DNA from: Ampullaceana balthica
Lineage: Eukaryota; Mollusca; Gastropoda; Lymnaeidae
DNA: 64,000 nt
NCBI GenBank assembly: GCA_944989445.1
Contig: CALYLW010000053.1
Location: 398,501-462,500, forward strand
Direction: 5' to 3'
Below are positions 9,700 to 21,445 of this stretch, one piece after another. Under the pieces are notes generated by a model. That model searched no databases. It worked only from the letters and a program-made list of their open reading frames with translations, and was not told where the DNA came from. Numbering within the stretch: the first letter of the stretch is position 1; the number at the start of each line of letters is the position of its first letter. The position numbers and the translations under genes were made by a program.

Positions 9700-12102
9700 C
9701 AGTGGCGTAGCTAGAACTTTTGCCGCCCCGGGGCGGTCTCCAATTTTCCGCCCTTTTTAGGGGCCGTACATAAATGACGTCACGCAACGGGGGGTGGGTG
9801 GGGGGGTCGGGAGGGAGTCATAAATTTGTGACGATGAGTGACGAGGGGGGTATGTTTAAGAAATCTGACGTCACGTCAAAACGCGCAACTTTAAATAAAT
9901 TTCCACTTAAATATTTGATTCCTCACACTTTATTTAATGACGTTTATGTAAAACGCGTGTTACGATATTAGAGTGCAGACTTACACTAAAAACATACTTA
10001 AATGAAACATCCTCATTTTCAAATAGGAGTTGTGGATTTTAAGGTGGGGGGGGGTGTCAAAGCTTTGTGACGTCATATTGAAGAAGGGGTCTAAGTTTTT
10101 GTGACGACTATGACGAGGCGGAGGGGATAAAAATTCATCCAAAATCGCGTGACGTCATTTATGGACGGCCACTTAGTCTATTATATGATGTTTTTTTTAA
10201 TAAATTAATGAACATGAATAAATATTTGTAATTGAAATCAAGCAATGGTGGGGAACATGGTTACCATTGCATGCCATAATTTTTGTAAGCAGTAATAAAA
10301 GAGGCCGCATAAGATGATATACCTATAAATACACATTTATAAAAATACACAATACTTTTTTTTTAAGGACACAAGAAAGTTACTGAGATCGCAGCCCCCC
10401 CCCTTCCCCCAAATGAGACAAAACATATTCCAAATTTACACCCAAAAACATTACCAAGCAAAGAAATTGTATAAATAGTATTTAAACATACTTATACATT
10501 TACTTTCCTAAATTTCATAATAGAAAAAAATCGTGTATTATGCCATCGAAATGTAAATTATTTGTAATATCGTGTTCTATGGACAATATTGCAAGATTTT
10601 GTTGTCTTAATTCGCTCATTGTGGAACAAAGTTAATTTTTTTTATCAATTTCAGTTTGGAGAAGCTCTTTTTACAACTAGTGACACTAATAGTAATAGTA
10701 ATTCTTGAAAAAATTCATAGCAAAATTAGAATGTTGGGTACAAAATTTTCCAATCTATACTGTTAAATAAATTTTAATAGATCAAAGGGGGCCTTTTCCC
10801 CCCGTTTTTCTAACATAATGTCTCTTCTTGTAGTGTAGTTACAGCCATAAAAGTCATTTTCTTTCAATATTGAATTTTTCTTTATCAATGTCAATAAAGT
10901 AATTTGTTTGATGTTCAATTGCTTTATTTAGTAGGTTACATAGTATTATATACGAATATTTTCATTCAAGGACATGCAACTCATCAAAGCTTTCTTATAT
11001 AATTCCATCCATGGATAAACACATTTCTTGTTGTACTTCTTTTTCTAAAGATAGAACCACGTCTTCTTAATTTCCCCCACTCATATTTTTTTTTATCCTT
11101 CTAACTCGGCGTTCAGTTGATATCTTCAACTCTTCACAAATTGTTTGGCTGATATAACAGGTTTTTCTATTAGCACATCTCTTTGTTCCATGCAATGACG
11201 GGTTCCCATAAATTGAGATAACATAGAAAAGAAAAAGATTGTATTAAATTGAGTAAAATTCCAGCATCTGATCTCCTTTTACTAGTTACTTCTTCAGATG
11301 TCAATTTTTCCAACACGATTGTAATTTTAAAGTATGTCTTTTTAAAAAATGATTTATGCCTAATGTGTTGTTTATTAACGGAGAAATTGGAATATTTTCA
11401 TATTCTTGTCAAAAAATTAATAATTTTCCATAATATAGACGAATTTAAATTATTTACACATTACTTTCATTAGATAGGCTGAACATTTTTAATGAATAAC
11501 CATATTTTAATGACAAACACGAATTATTTGTGCTTCTTTAATGCAATAAAAAAATCAATCTTCAATAACTTTCCTTACATTAATTTTCTGAAAACTGAAA
11601 CAGTAATATAAATTACTACTTGCAAGTTAAAGTTAAACACAATATTTGAACCACAATGGCTTGTAGGTACTTGTTTCGCGCATCATTCTGCCAATGTCGA
11701 TATTCCTCGCAGGAACTGTCGTGGCGATATTAATAGCACATATTATTAGGCCCAGCAGCGTTGTGTTTTTTTTTGTGTGTGTAGTTTTCTTATAAAAGCG
11801 TCATCTGTGACTTATACCGCTTAATTTTCAAAACAAATGGATACGTTTTTGAGCGATTAAAAATTTTTGAACGGTTTTGCATTAGTTATAATATCAACTA
11901 TGTAATCAAGAAAATGTTGTGCGAATCCGTTAATTAAGACTCGAAATTACAAATATCTTTGTTTCACCTTGGTTTTCCCCCTTCAAAAGAAAAAGGGCGG
12001 TTGTCGGAAATGGTTGTACTTTTCAAATGCCCACACATGCCGCCCCCTTAATGCATGCCACCCGGGGCGGATTGCCCCCACCACCCCCTAGCTACCCCAC
12101 TG
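9700..12102. mobile_element. hAT-like element with CAGTGGCGTAGC ends
   Basis: Left end CAGTGGCGTAGCTAG and right end CTAGCTACCCCACTG are inverted repeats, and both subterminal regions are gccgcccc/ggggcgg-rich, as in the elements at 49213-51974 and 62007-63487. Outer 8-bp flanks (tggacagt, attagaac) do not match, so one end may have rearranged or the two ends may come from different copies. A MITE is nested 60 bp from the left end. The 10171-12000 interior is AT-rich with no convincing transposase. Confidence 0.6.
9760..10170 (+). mobile_element. MITE nested in the hAT-like element
   Basis: Starts GGGGCCGTACATAAATGACG and ends CGTCATTTATGGACGGCC. The interior follows the family order (G-run, gtgacgatgagtgacga, aatatttgattcctcac, acgcgtgttacgatatta, G-run, tgtgacgtcatatt). 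No coding capacity. Confidence 0.85.
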
Positions 12103-12725
12103 ATTAGAACCAATCGCTACCTACAACTTTTAAACTTAAAATCAATCCTAAATCATTTTCAACCCTTTGTTTGGGTCAAGTTTTTTTTTGAACGTTCATT
12201 TATTTATTTTTTATATTATAAATTTCAAATGAACAGTTTTATTTCATAAATTGTTCGCTAGGTGCAAAGAGGTCTAATAGTTTATTTGTCAAAAGGATTT
12301 TGATAACCACATTTATACAATATTAATAAATTGTCAGATGCTTTTCATAAATTTCACCATTATAGTTTAATTTTAAAAGTACAATTGGGGTGGGGGGGGT
12401 GGTGGCTTTCTGGCCCCTTACAGTAGATTTAAGATTTCCTAAATAATGGATATAATTCAGGGCTCAAGTTAAAATGCTTATTTAGAGTTTCTAGTTCTAT
12501 GTGTAGTATTAGTTTTAGTGTAAAAAAAAATTTGATTTATCTCACATTTTTTACTATCACATATTTTGTTCAGAGGGAGAGGGAAAAAAGATAGTTTAAG
12601 AGATAGTTTAATATAAAAGTACCAACAAAAAAAAACACGCAAAACTTGTTTTTCTATGTTTATAGTTCAGATATCACAATATCGGTCTAGTAATAATTAA
12701 ATAATAACTTTTAGGTCTGGGAAAA
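12103..12725. other. unassigned AT-rich spacer
   Basis: Poly-T and poly-A runs and a G-run near 12388. No repeat ends or coding region are recognised. Confidence 0.35.
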
Positions 12726-13306
12726 CTGCTGCAACAACTTTGCCACCTGCTGGGACAACTTTGCAATCTGCTGGGACAACTTTGCCATCTGCTGGGACAA
12801 CTTTGCCACCTGTTGTTACCAGAGACGTCTTTACACCATTTTTGGCCCCCAGGCAAAGAAATAGTGTTGGGCCCCTCGCCCGCAGGAATAACAAATGAAT
12901 ATACATAATATATAAAAATACACATATTCCCATAGGGCCCCTGTGCTCGTGGGCCCCCGTGCAAATGACAAACGGGTCTATGCGTTAAGACGGCTCTGGT
13001 TGTTACAAGTTTACCCACCTGTTGTTACAAGTTTACCCACCTGTTGTTACAAGTTTACCCACCTGTTGTTACAAGTTTACCCACCTGTTGTTACAAGTTT
13101 ACCCACCTGTTGTTACAAGTTTACCCACCTGTTGTTACAAGTTTACCCACCTGTTGTTACAAGTTTACCCACCTGTTGTTACAAGTTTACCCACCTGTTG
13201 TTACAAGTTTACCCACCTGTTGTTACAAGTTTACCCACCTGTTGTTACAAGTTTACCCACCTGTTGTTACAAGTTTACCCACCTGTTGTTACAAGTTTAC
13301 CCACCT
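12726..13306 (+). repeat. 21/22-bp minisatellite in two sub-arrays
   Basis: Left part (about 12726-12819): four to five diverged copies of a 21-bp unit, ACAACTTTGCCACCTGCTGG plus G. Right part (12999-13306): 14 apparently identical 22-bp units, starting gttgttacaagtttaccc. The units are alignable (acaa-ttt-cc-acctg-tg), so they share an origin. A hAT MITE at 12820-12998 separates them. Only the right part is homogenised. Because 22 is not a multiple of 3 and no stop occurs, every frame stays open, so the proteins predicted here are not real. Confidence 0.95.
12820..12998. mobile_element. hAT MITE within the minisatellite
   Basis: Ends CAGAGACGTCTT and AAGACGGCTCTG are inverted repeats starting CAG and ending CTG. 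A perfect 8-bp duplication GTTGTTAC flanks it (12812-12819, 12999-13006). Since the motif is part of the repeat unit, the match could partly reflect the array, but the exact abutment to both ends supports insertion. The interior is rich in ggcccc. Confidence 0.8.
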
Positions 13307-13443
13307 GCTAAGGCAACTTCATCTAAACTCAACCCCCCCCCCACCCCAGATACGCCCATTTAAAGATAAAATCATTTAAAGAATAAACGTGATTTTGTTT
13401 TAAGCTTTATTAGAGTCATTATCTGGTCCTAATTTTGTTAAAC

Positions 13444-14194
13444 TTGTGTGTGTGTGTGTGAGAGAGATTGAGAGTGTATTTGTGTGAGAGAGTGAGAGAG
13501 TGTGTGTGTGTGCGAAAGTGAGAGTGTGTGTGTGTGTGAGAGAGAAAGTGTGATTGTGTTTGTGTGTGGGAGAGAGAGAGTGAGAGGTGTGTGTGTGAGG
13601 GAGAGAGATTTCGAGTGTGAGAGAGTGAGAGTGTGAGAGAGAGTGGGAGTATGTGTGAGTGTGTGATAGTGGGAGTATGTGAGAGAGAGAGAGAGTACTA
13701 GAGAGTGTGTGTGTGAGAAAGAGAAAGAGAGTGTGCGAGTGAGAGTGTGTGTGTTATAGAGAGAGAGAGAGTGAGTGTGTGTGAGAGAGAAAGAGAGTGC
13801 GAGTGAGAGTGAGAGAGAGAGAGTGTGTGTGTGAGAGAGAGAGAGTGTGTGTGTCAGAGAGAGAGTGAGATGGCGCGTCTATTTGTGTGTGAGAGAGAGA
13901 GTGTGTGAGAGAGTAAGAGAGTGCGAGTGAGAGTGTGTGAGAGAGAGTGTGTGTGTGTGTGTGAGAGAGAGAGTGAGATGGCGCGTCTATTTGTGTGTGT
14001 GAGAGAGAGACAGAGAATAAAATCGCACGTATGTGTGTGTGTGAGTGAGAGAGAGAGAGAGAGTGACAGCGCAAATGTGTTTGTGAGAGAGTGAGAGTGT
14101 GTGTGTGTGAGTGAAAGTTTGTGTGTGTGAGAGAGAGTGCATGTGTGTGTGTGAGAGTGATATTGAGTGTGTGTGTGTGAGAGAGAGTTAGAGA

Positions 14195-14229
<35 letters not shown>

Positions 14230-14376
14230 TTATAGTGTGTGTAAGAGAGAGAGAGTGCGAGTGAGAGTGTGTGTGTGAGAGACAGAGTGTGCGAGTGAGA
14301 GTGTGTGTGTGAGAGAGAGTGCATGTGTGTGTGTGAGAGTGATATTGAGTATGTGTGTGTGAGAGAGAGTTAGAGA

Positions 14377-14413
<37 letters not shown>

Positions 14414-17400
14414 TGTGTGTGTGAGAGAGAGTGAGAGAGTGTTTGTGTGAGAGAGAGTGAGAGAGTGCGAGTGAGAGTGTGTGTGTGAGAGAGAGTGAGA
14501 TAGTGCGAGTGAGAGTGTGTGTGTGAGAGAGAGTAAGAGAGTGCGAGTGAGAGTGTGTGTGAGAGAGAGAATAAGAGAGTGCGAGTGAGAGTGTGTGTGA
14601 GAGAGAGTGAGAGAGTGCGAGTGAGAGAGTGTGTGAGAGAGAGTGAGAGAGTGCGAGTGAGGTTGTGTGTGTGAGAGAGAGTGTGAGAGTGTGAGTGAGA
14701 GTGTGTGTGTGAGAGAGAGTGAGAGAGTATGTGTGTGAGAGACAGAGAGAGAGTGTGCGAGTGAGAGTGTGTGTGTGAGAGAGAGTGAGAGAGTGTGTGT
14801 GTGAGAGGCAAAGAGAGAGTGTGTGAGTGAGAGTTTGTGTGTGAGAGAGAGTGAGGGAGTGTGTTAGTGAGAGACAGAGAGAGAGTGTGCGAGTGAGAGT
14901 GTGTGTGTGAGAGACAGAGAGAGAGAGTGTGTTTGTGAGAGAGAGTGAGAGAGTGTGTTAGTGAGAGAGAGTGAGAGAGTGCGAGTGAGAGTGTGTGTGA
15001 GAGAGAGTGAGAGAGTGCGAGTGAGAGTGTATTGTGTGAGAGACAGAGAGAGAGTGTGTGTTTGAGAGAGAGTGAGAGAGTGTGTGTGTGAGAGAGTGCG
15101 AGTGAGAGTGTGTGTGTGAGAGAGAGTGAGAGAGTGCGAGTGAGAGTGTGTGTGTGAGAGAGAGAGTGAGATAGTGCGAGTGAGAGTGTATTGTGTGAGA
15201 GACAGAGAGAGAGTGTGTGTTTGAGAGAGAGTGAGAGAGTGTGTGTGTGAGAGAGTGCGAGTGAGAGTGTGTGTGTGAGAGAGAGGGAGAGAGTGCAAGT
15301 GAGAGTGAGAGAGTGCGAGTGAGAGTGTGTGTGAGAGAGACAGAGAGAGTGTGTGTGTGAGAGAGAGTGAGAGAGTGCGAGTGAGAGTGTGTGTGAAGGA
15401 GAGAGTGAGAGAGTGCGAGTGAGAGTGTGTGTGAAAGAGAGAGTGAGAGAGTGCGAGTGAGAGTGTGTGTGTGAGAGAGAGTGAGAGCGTGCGAGTGAGA
15501 GTGTGTGAGAGAGAGAGAGTGAGAGAGTGCGAGTGAGAGTGTGTGTGTTTAAGAGAGAGTGAGAGAGTGCGAGTGAGAGTGTGTGTGAGAGAGAGTGTGA
15601 GTGAGAGTATGTGGGTGAGAGAGAGTGAGAGAGTGCGAGTGAGAGTGTGAGAGAGAGAGTGAGAGAGTGCGAGTGAGAGTGTGTGTGAGAGAGAGAGTGA
15701 GAGAGTGAGAGTGTGTGTGAGAGAGAGAGAGTGAGATAGTGCGAGTGAGAGTGTATTGTGTGAGAGACAGAGAGAGAGTGTGTGTTTGAGAGAGAGTGAG
15801 AGAGTGTGTGTGTGAGAGAGTGCGAGTGAGAGTGTGTGTGTGAGAGAGAGTGAGAGAGTGCGAGTGAGAGTGTGTGTGAGAGAGAGTGAGAGAGTGCGAG
15901 TGAGAGTGTGTGTGTGACAGAGAGTGAGAGAGTGCGAGTGAGAGTGTGTGTGAGAGAGAGAGTGAGAGAGTGCGAGTGAGAGTGTGTGTGTGAGAGAGAG
16001 TGAGAGAGTGTGATTGAGAATGTGTGTGTGAGAGAGAGTGAGAGAGTGTTTGTGAGAGTGTGTGTGAGAGAGAGTAAGAGAGTGTGAGTGAGAGTGTGTG
16101 TGTGAGAGAGAGTGAGAGAGTGAGAGTGTGTGTGTGAGAGAGAGTGAGAGAGTGCGAGTGAGAGTGTGTGTGAGAGAGAGTGAGAGAGTGTGAGTGAGAG
16201 TGTGTGTGAGAGAGAGAGTGAGAGAGTTTGAGTGAGAGTGTGTGTGAGTGAGAGTGTGTGTGTGAGAGAGAGTGAGAGAGTGTGAGTGAGAGTGTGTGTG
16301 TGAGAGAGAGTGAGAGAGTACGAGTGAGAGTGTGTGTGTGAGAGAGTGAGAGAGTGTGAGTGAGAGTGTGTGTGTGAGAGAGAGTGAGAGAGTGTGAGTG
16401 AGAGTGTGTGTGAGTGAGACGGTGTGTGAGAGAGAGAGTGAGAGAGTGCGAGTGAGAGTGTGTGTGAGAGAGAAAGTGTGAGAGTGTGAGTGAGAGTGTG
16501 TGTGTGAGAGAGAGCGTGAAGATTGCGAGTGAGAGTGTGTGTGTGAGAGAGAGTGAGAGAGTGCGAGTGAGAGTGTGTGTGAGAGTGAGTGAGAGAGTGC
16601 GAGTGAGAGTGTGTGTGTGACAGAGAGTGAGAGAGTGCGAGTGAGAGTGTGTGAGAGAGAGAGAGAGAGTGCGAGTGAGAGTGTGTGTGTGAGAGAGAGT
16701 GAGAGAGTGTGATTGAGAATGTGGGTGTGAGAGAGAGTGAGAGAGTGCGAGTGAGAGTGTGTGTGAGAGAGAGTAAGAGAGTGTGAGTGAGTGTGTGTGT
16801 GAGAGAGAGTGAGAGTGTGTGTGTGAGAGAGAGTGAGAGAGTGCGAGTGAGAGTGTGTGTGTGAGAGAGAGTGAGAGTGTGTGAGTGAGAGTGTTTGTGA
16901 GAGAGAGTGAGAGAGTGTGAGTGAGAGTGTGTGTGAGTGAGAGTGTGTATTTGAGAGAGAGTGAGAGAGTGTGAGTGAGAGTGTGTGTGTGAGAGAGAGT
17001 GAGAGAGTACGAGTGAGAGTGTGTGTGAGAGAGAGTGAGAGAGTGTGAGCGAGAGTGTGTGTGTGAGAGAGTGTGTGTGAGAGAGAGAGTGAGAGAGTGC
17101 GAGTGAGAGTGTGAGAGAGTGAGAGTGTGTGTGAGTGAGAGTGTGTATTTGAGAGAGAGTGAGAGAGTGTGGGTGAGAGTGTGTGTGTGAGAGAGAGTGA
17201 GAGAGTACGAGTGAGAGTGTGTGTGAGAGAGAGTGAGAGAGTGTGAGTGAGAGTGTGTGTGTGAGAGAGTGTGTGTGAGAGAGAGAGTGAGAGAGTGCGA
17301 GTGAGAGTGTGTGTGAAAGAGAAGTGAGAGAGTGTGAGTGAGAGTGTGTGTGAGAGAGAGTAAGAGAGTGTGAGTGAGTGTGTGTGTGAGAGAGAGTGAG

Positions 17401-19632
17401 AGTGTGTGTGTGAGAGAGAGTGAGAGAGTGCGAGTGAGAGTGTGTGTGTGAGAGAGAGTGAGAGTGTGTGAGTGAGAGTGTTTGTGAGAGAGAGTGAGAG
17501 AGTGTGAGTGAGAGTGTGTGTGAGTGAGAGTGTGTATTTGAGAGAGAGTGAGAGAGTGTGAGTGAGAGTGTGTGTGTGAGAGAGAGTGAGAGAGTACGAG
17601 TGAGAGTGTGTGTGAGAGAGAGTGAGAGAGTGTGAGCGAGAGTGTGTGTGTGAGAGAGTGTGTGTGAGAGAGAGAGTGAGAGAGTACGAGTGAGAGTGTG
17701 AGAGAGTGAGAGTGTGTGTGAGTGAGAGTGTGTATTTGAGAGAGAGTGAGAGAGTGTGGGTGAGAGTGTGTGTGTGAGAGAGAGTGAGAGAGTACGAGTG
17801 AGAGTGTGTGTGAGAGAGAGAGTGAGAGAGTGTGAGTGAGAGTGTGTGTGTGAGAGAGTGTGTGTGAGAGAGAGAGTGAGAGAGTGCGAGTGAGAGTGTG
17901 TGTGAAAGAGAAAGTGAGAGAGTGTGAGTGATAGTGTGTGTGTGATAGAGAGCGAGAGAGAGTGCGAGTGAGAGTGTGTGTGTGAGAGAGAGTGAGAGAG
18001 TGCGAGTGAGAGTGTGTGTGAGAGAGAGTGAGAGAGTGTGTGTGTGAGAGAGATTGAGAGAGTGCGAGTGAGAGTGTGTGTGAGAGAGAGAGTGAGAGAG
18101 TGCGAGTGAGAGTGTGTGTGTGAGAGAGTGAGAGAGTGCGAGTGAGAGTGTGTGTGTGACAGAGAGTGAGAGAGTGCGAGTGAGAGTGTGTGTGAGAGAG
18201 AGTGAGAGAGTGCGAATGAGAGTGTGTGTGTGAGAGAGAGTGAGAGAGTGTGATTGAGAGTGTGTGTGTGAAAGAGAGTGAGAGAGTGCGAGTGAGAGTG
18301 TGTGTGCGAGAGAGTGAGAGAGTGTGAGTGAGAGTGTGTGTGTGAGAGAGTGAGAGAGTGAGAGTGTGTGTGTGAAGAGAGTGAGATAGTGCGATGAGAG
18401 TGTGTGTGAGAGAGAGAGTGAGAGAGTGTGAGAGACAGAGAGTGTGTGTGTGAGAGAGAGTGAGATAGTGCGAGTAAGAGTGTGTGTGAGAGAGAGTGTC
18501 AGAGAGTGCCAGTGAGAGTGTGTGTGTGAGAGAGAGTGAGAGAGTGGCTGTGTGAGAGACAGAGAGAGAGTGTGTGAGTGAGAGTGTGTGTGTGAGAGAG
18601 AGTGAGAGAGTGTGTGTGAGAGAGACAGAGAGAGAGTGTGCGAGTGAGAGTTTGTGTGTGAGAGACAGAGAGAGAGTGTGTGTGTGTGAGAGAGAGTGAG
18701 AGAGTGCGAGTGAGAGTGTGTGTGTGAGAGAGAGTGAGAGTGTGTGTGTGAGAGAGAGTGAGAGAGTGAGAGAGTGTGTGTGTGAGAGACAGAGAGAGAG
18801 TGTGCGAGTGAGAGTGTGTGCGTGAGAGACAGAGAGAGAGTGTGTGTGAGAGAGAGTGAGAGAGTGTGTGTGTGAGAGACAGAGAGAGAGAGAGTGTGTG
18901 CGAGTTAGAGAGAGTGAGAGAGTGTGTGTGTGAGAGAGAGTGAGAGAGTGCGAGTGAGAGTGTGTGTGAGAGAGAGAGTGAGAGAGTGCGAGTAAGAGTG
19001 TGTGAGAGAGAGAGTGAGAGTGTGTGTGTGAGAGAGAGTGCGAGTGAGTGCGAGTTAGAGTGTGTGTGTGAGAGAGAGTGAGAGAGTGCGAGTGAGAGTG
19101 TGTGAGAGAGAGAGTGAGAGAGTGCGAGTGAGAGTGTGTGTGAGAGAGAGTGCGAGTGAGAGTGTGTGTGTGAGAGAGAGTGAGAGAGTGAGAGTGTGAG
19201 AGAGAGAGAGAGAGTGAGAAAGTGCGAGTGTGTGTGTGAGAGAGAGTGAGAGTGTGTGTGTGAGAGACAGAGAGAGAGAGTGTGCGAGTGAGAGTGTGTG
19301 TGTGAGAGAGAGATTGTGTGTGATAGAGAGAGAGTGTGTGTGTGTGAGAGACAGAGAGATAGTGTGCGAGTGAGAGTGTGTGTGTGAGAGAGAGAGTGTG
19401 TGTGATAGAGAGAGAGTGTGTGTGTGAGAGATAGAGAGAGTGTGCGAGTGCGAGTGTGTGTGTGAGAGAGTGAGTGTGTGTGTGAGAGAGAGTGCGAGCG
19501 AGAGTGTGAGAGAGTGAGAGCGTGTGTGAGAGAGAGAGAGTGAGAGTGTGTGTGAGAGCGAGAGTGAGAGTGTGTCTGAGAGAGAGTGAGTGTGTGTGTT
19601 TGAGAGAGAGAGTGTGAGTGAGAGAGAGTGTG
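13444..19632. repeat. 6.2-kb (GN)n satellite with higher-order repeats
   Basis: The plus strand is built almost wholly of GA, GT and occasional GC dinucleotides, with G at nearly every second base. The common monomer is 36-38 bp: a gt run, gagagagagtgagagag, tgcgagtgagagt, with the GC step about once per monomer. Higher-order structure exists: the marker TATTT occurs at 16948, 17146, 17535 and 17733, giving a 587-bp period repeated twice. Long open frames on the minus strand (up to 1369 codons, 19658-15549) are forced by composition. GT and GA tracts can adopt Z- or H-DNA; that is general knowledge, not tested here. Confidence 0.97.
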
Positions 19633-20365
19633 TCTATAAAGTAAATAATACTATTCATACATAAAGTAATTAACGTTCAGTGCTTTTAACTCCTGGGAAA
19701 TTTCCGAAATCGTGGGAATTTTCGAGCCAAACTTATAGAGATGGAATTTGGGAATTTATGACGATTTGGTCTTAAATATGGGAATATATGAGATGGACAC
19801 ATTTTTAAAATTAAATACACACTTGAATGACGATAAAATAAAATGATTTGAAACATGCTCATTTTCAAATAAGAAATACTTTTTTTAGGGTGGGGGGAGG
19901 CTTTGTGACGTCATATTTGTTTATTTTTAGCGTGTAGGTGTTTTTTCTTATTTCGGATCTACGTTGAAAAGTGTTTTGAAATTTAAAACCAGACAGGAAC
20001 GTTATATTGTAGGTAAAATCGATTATCTCGTATGCCGCATAAAATAAAGTCTTGTTATAACGTAAATGTACTGGACCACAATAGCTCTTCATTTTGACGT
20101 ATTCATAGTTGTTTTAACAGGGAAATAATATTTCAATAGTGTTACGTCTCCAAATTGTACCATTTATATTTACGGTTTTTATGCAATGTGTATAATTTCA
20201 AAAAGGAATTCTTTTTTTTTGTTCCCTATTTCTGATAAAGCATCATATTTTGTAAATTATATTCAATACACACACACCAGATTTTGTTTCTGAGAAAAAA
20301 TATTTAAAAAATATATATCCAAATAAAAAAAAAGATTCAACCGTCTGTTAATAAGCACATCTGAA
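19633..20365. other. spacer with MITE and MITE-like fragments
   Basis: 19690-19790 has gggaattt-type motifs similar to the insert at 4513-4690. 19790-19915 matches the interior of the CCGTCCATAAATGACGTCAC family (gatttgaaacatgctcattt, tttgtgacgtcatattt), without its ends. The remainder is AT-rich and unassigned. Confidence 0.5.
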
Positions 20366-21445
20366 TAAAACAAACCCGTAAAAACAAAGTTTTTGACTAT
20401 ATATCCCTTATATATGAGACATAACTAACAGTATTGATTATTTTCAAACGCTACAAACATTTACAGACTGAATCTGTCTTAACTCAACTTTTATTCATAA
20501 CCCTAAGGGGGGGGGGCCGAGTTCAGCATGACACGTAAAATGTAAACAAAAGCACGCCGGTACTTCGATGGGTCGACGTCAAAGCGTCAACTCAAACTCT
20601 CACGTGGGAAAAAAACAATAATAAACAGTGAATTTGAATTACATACCTCGTATAAGGATAAACTAAAAATGCATTAATTTAATTACGGTACGTTCGATCG
20701 ATCTGAAATTTTGATACGATGCATTGTTAGGTGAGACGGGTCCATGTGCCAAATTTCAGCTCGATTCGATCATGGGAAGTGGGTCATTTTTTACTTTTGT
20801 TTTTCCGCCCGCCCATGAGATGACGACAGACAGAGACGGCCGTGAAGTTAATATAAGGGATTTAATAAAACAAACCCGTAATAAAACAAACCCGTAAAAA
20901 CAAAGTAAAAACAAAGTTTTTGACTATAAATCCCTTATATATGAGACATAACTAACAGTATTGATTATTTTTAAACGCGACAAACATTTACAGACTGAAT
21001 CTGTCTTAACTCAACGTTGCTTCATAACCCTTGGGGGGGGGGATGGGAGAGGGGAAAAGTCTTGTCACCGATCGCTGGTCCGAGTTCAGCGTGACACGTA
21101 AAATGTAAACAAAAGCACACCGATACTTCGATGGGTCGCGTCAAAGCGTCAACTCAAACTTTCACGTGGACAAAAAACAATAACAAACAGTGAGTTTAAA
21201 TTACATACCTCGTATAAGGATAAACTAAAAATGCATTAATTTAATTACGGTACGTTTGATCGCTCTGTAATTTTAATACGATGCATTGTTAGGTGAGACG
21301 GGTTGGTGTGCCGAATTTCAGCTTGATCGGATTACGGGAAGTTGGTCATTTTTTGACTTTTGTTTTTCCGCCCGCCCAAGACAGACAGACAGAGAGAGAT
21401 GACGACAGAGAGAGACGGCGGTGAAGTTAATATAAGGGATTTAAA
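20366..21445. repeat. tandem duplication, two units of about 0.5 kb
   Basis: Unit 1 (about 20366-20867) and unit 2 (about 20868-21445) both run from aaacaaacccgtaaaaacaa through tatatgagacataactaaca, tcaaagcgtcaactcaaact, ggataaactaaaaatgcatt and ttccgcccgcc to gaagttaatataagggattt. Identity is around 90% by eye. Reverse-complement relatives of the ggataaactaaaaatgcatt part occur at 38950-39150 and 49010-49110, so the unit comes from a dispersed repeat. No coding region. Confidence 0.85.

Noticed and set aside
8521..9971. Small open frames inside MITEs (8521-8739, 9554-9787, 9774-9971)
   Set aside because: They fall inside non-coding MITE consensus regions and are not conserved between copies.
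9700..12102. 8-bp target duplication for this hAT-like element
   Set aside because: tggacagt and attagaac do not match, so I list the element on its inverted ends only.
12999..13306. CRISPR-like regular array
   Set aside because: Units are contiguous 22-bp tandem repeats with no unique spacers, in a eukaryotic genome. It is a minisatellite.
12943..13379. Three overlapping repetitive open frames (Val-Tyr-Pro-Pro type repeats)
   Set aside because: The 22-bp unit lacks stops and cycles through all three frames, so every plus-strand frame is open. No start context or conserved domain.
15549..19658. 1369-codon open frame on the minus strand (Leu/Ser/Thr/His-rich)
   Set aside because: On this strand C occupies nearly every second position, and no stop codon contains C, so stops cannot occur while the phase is kept. 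The open frame is a product of the satellite composition. The same holds for the shorter minus-strand frames at 13754-15298.
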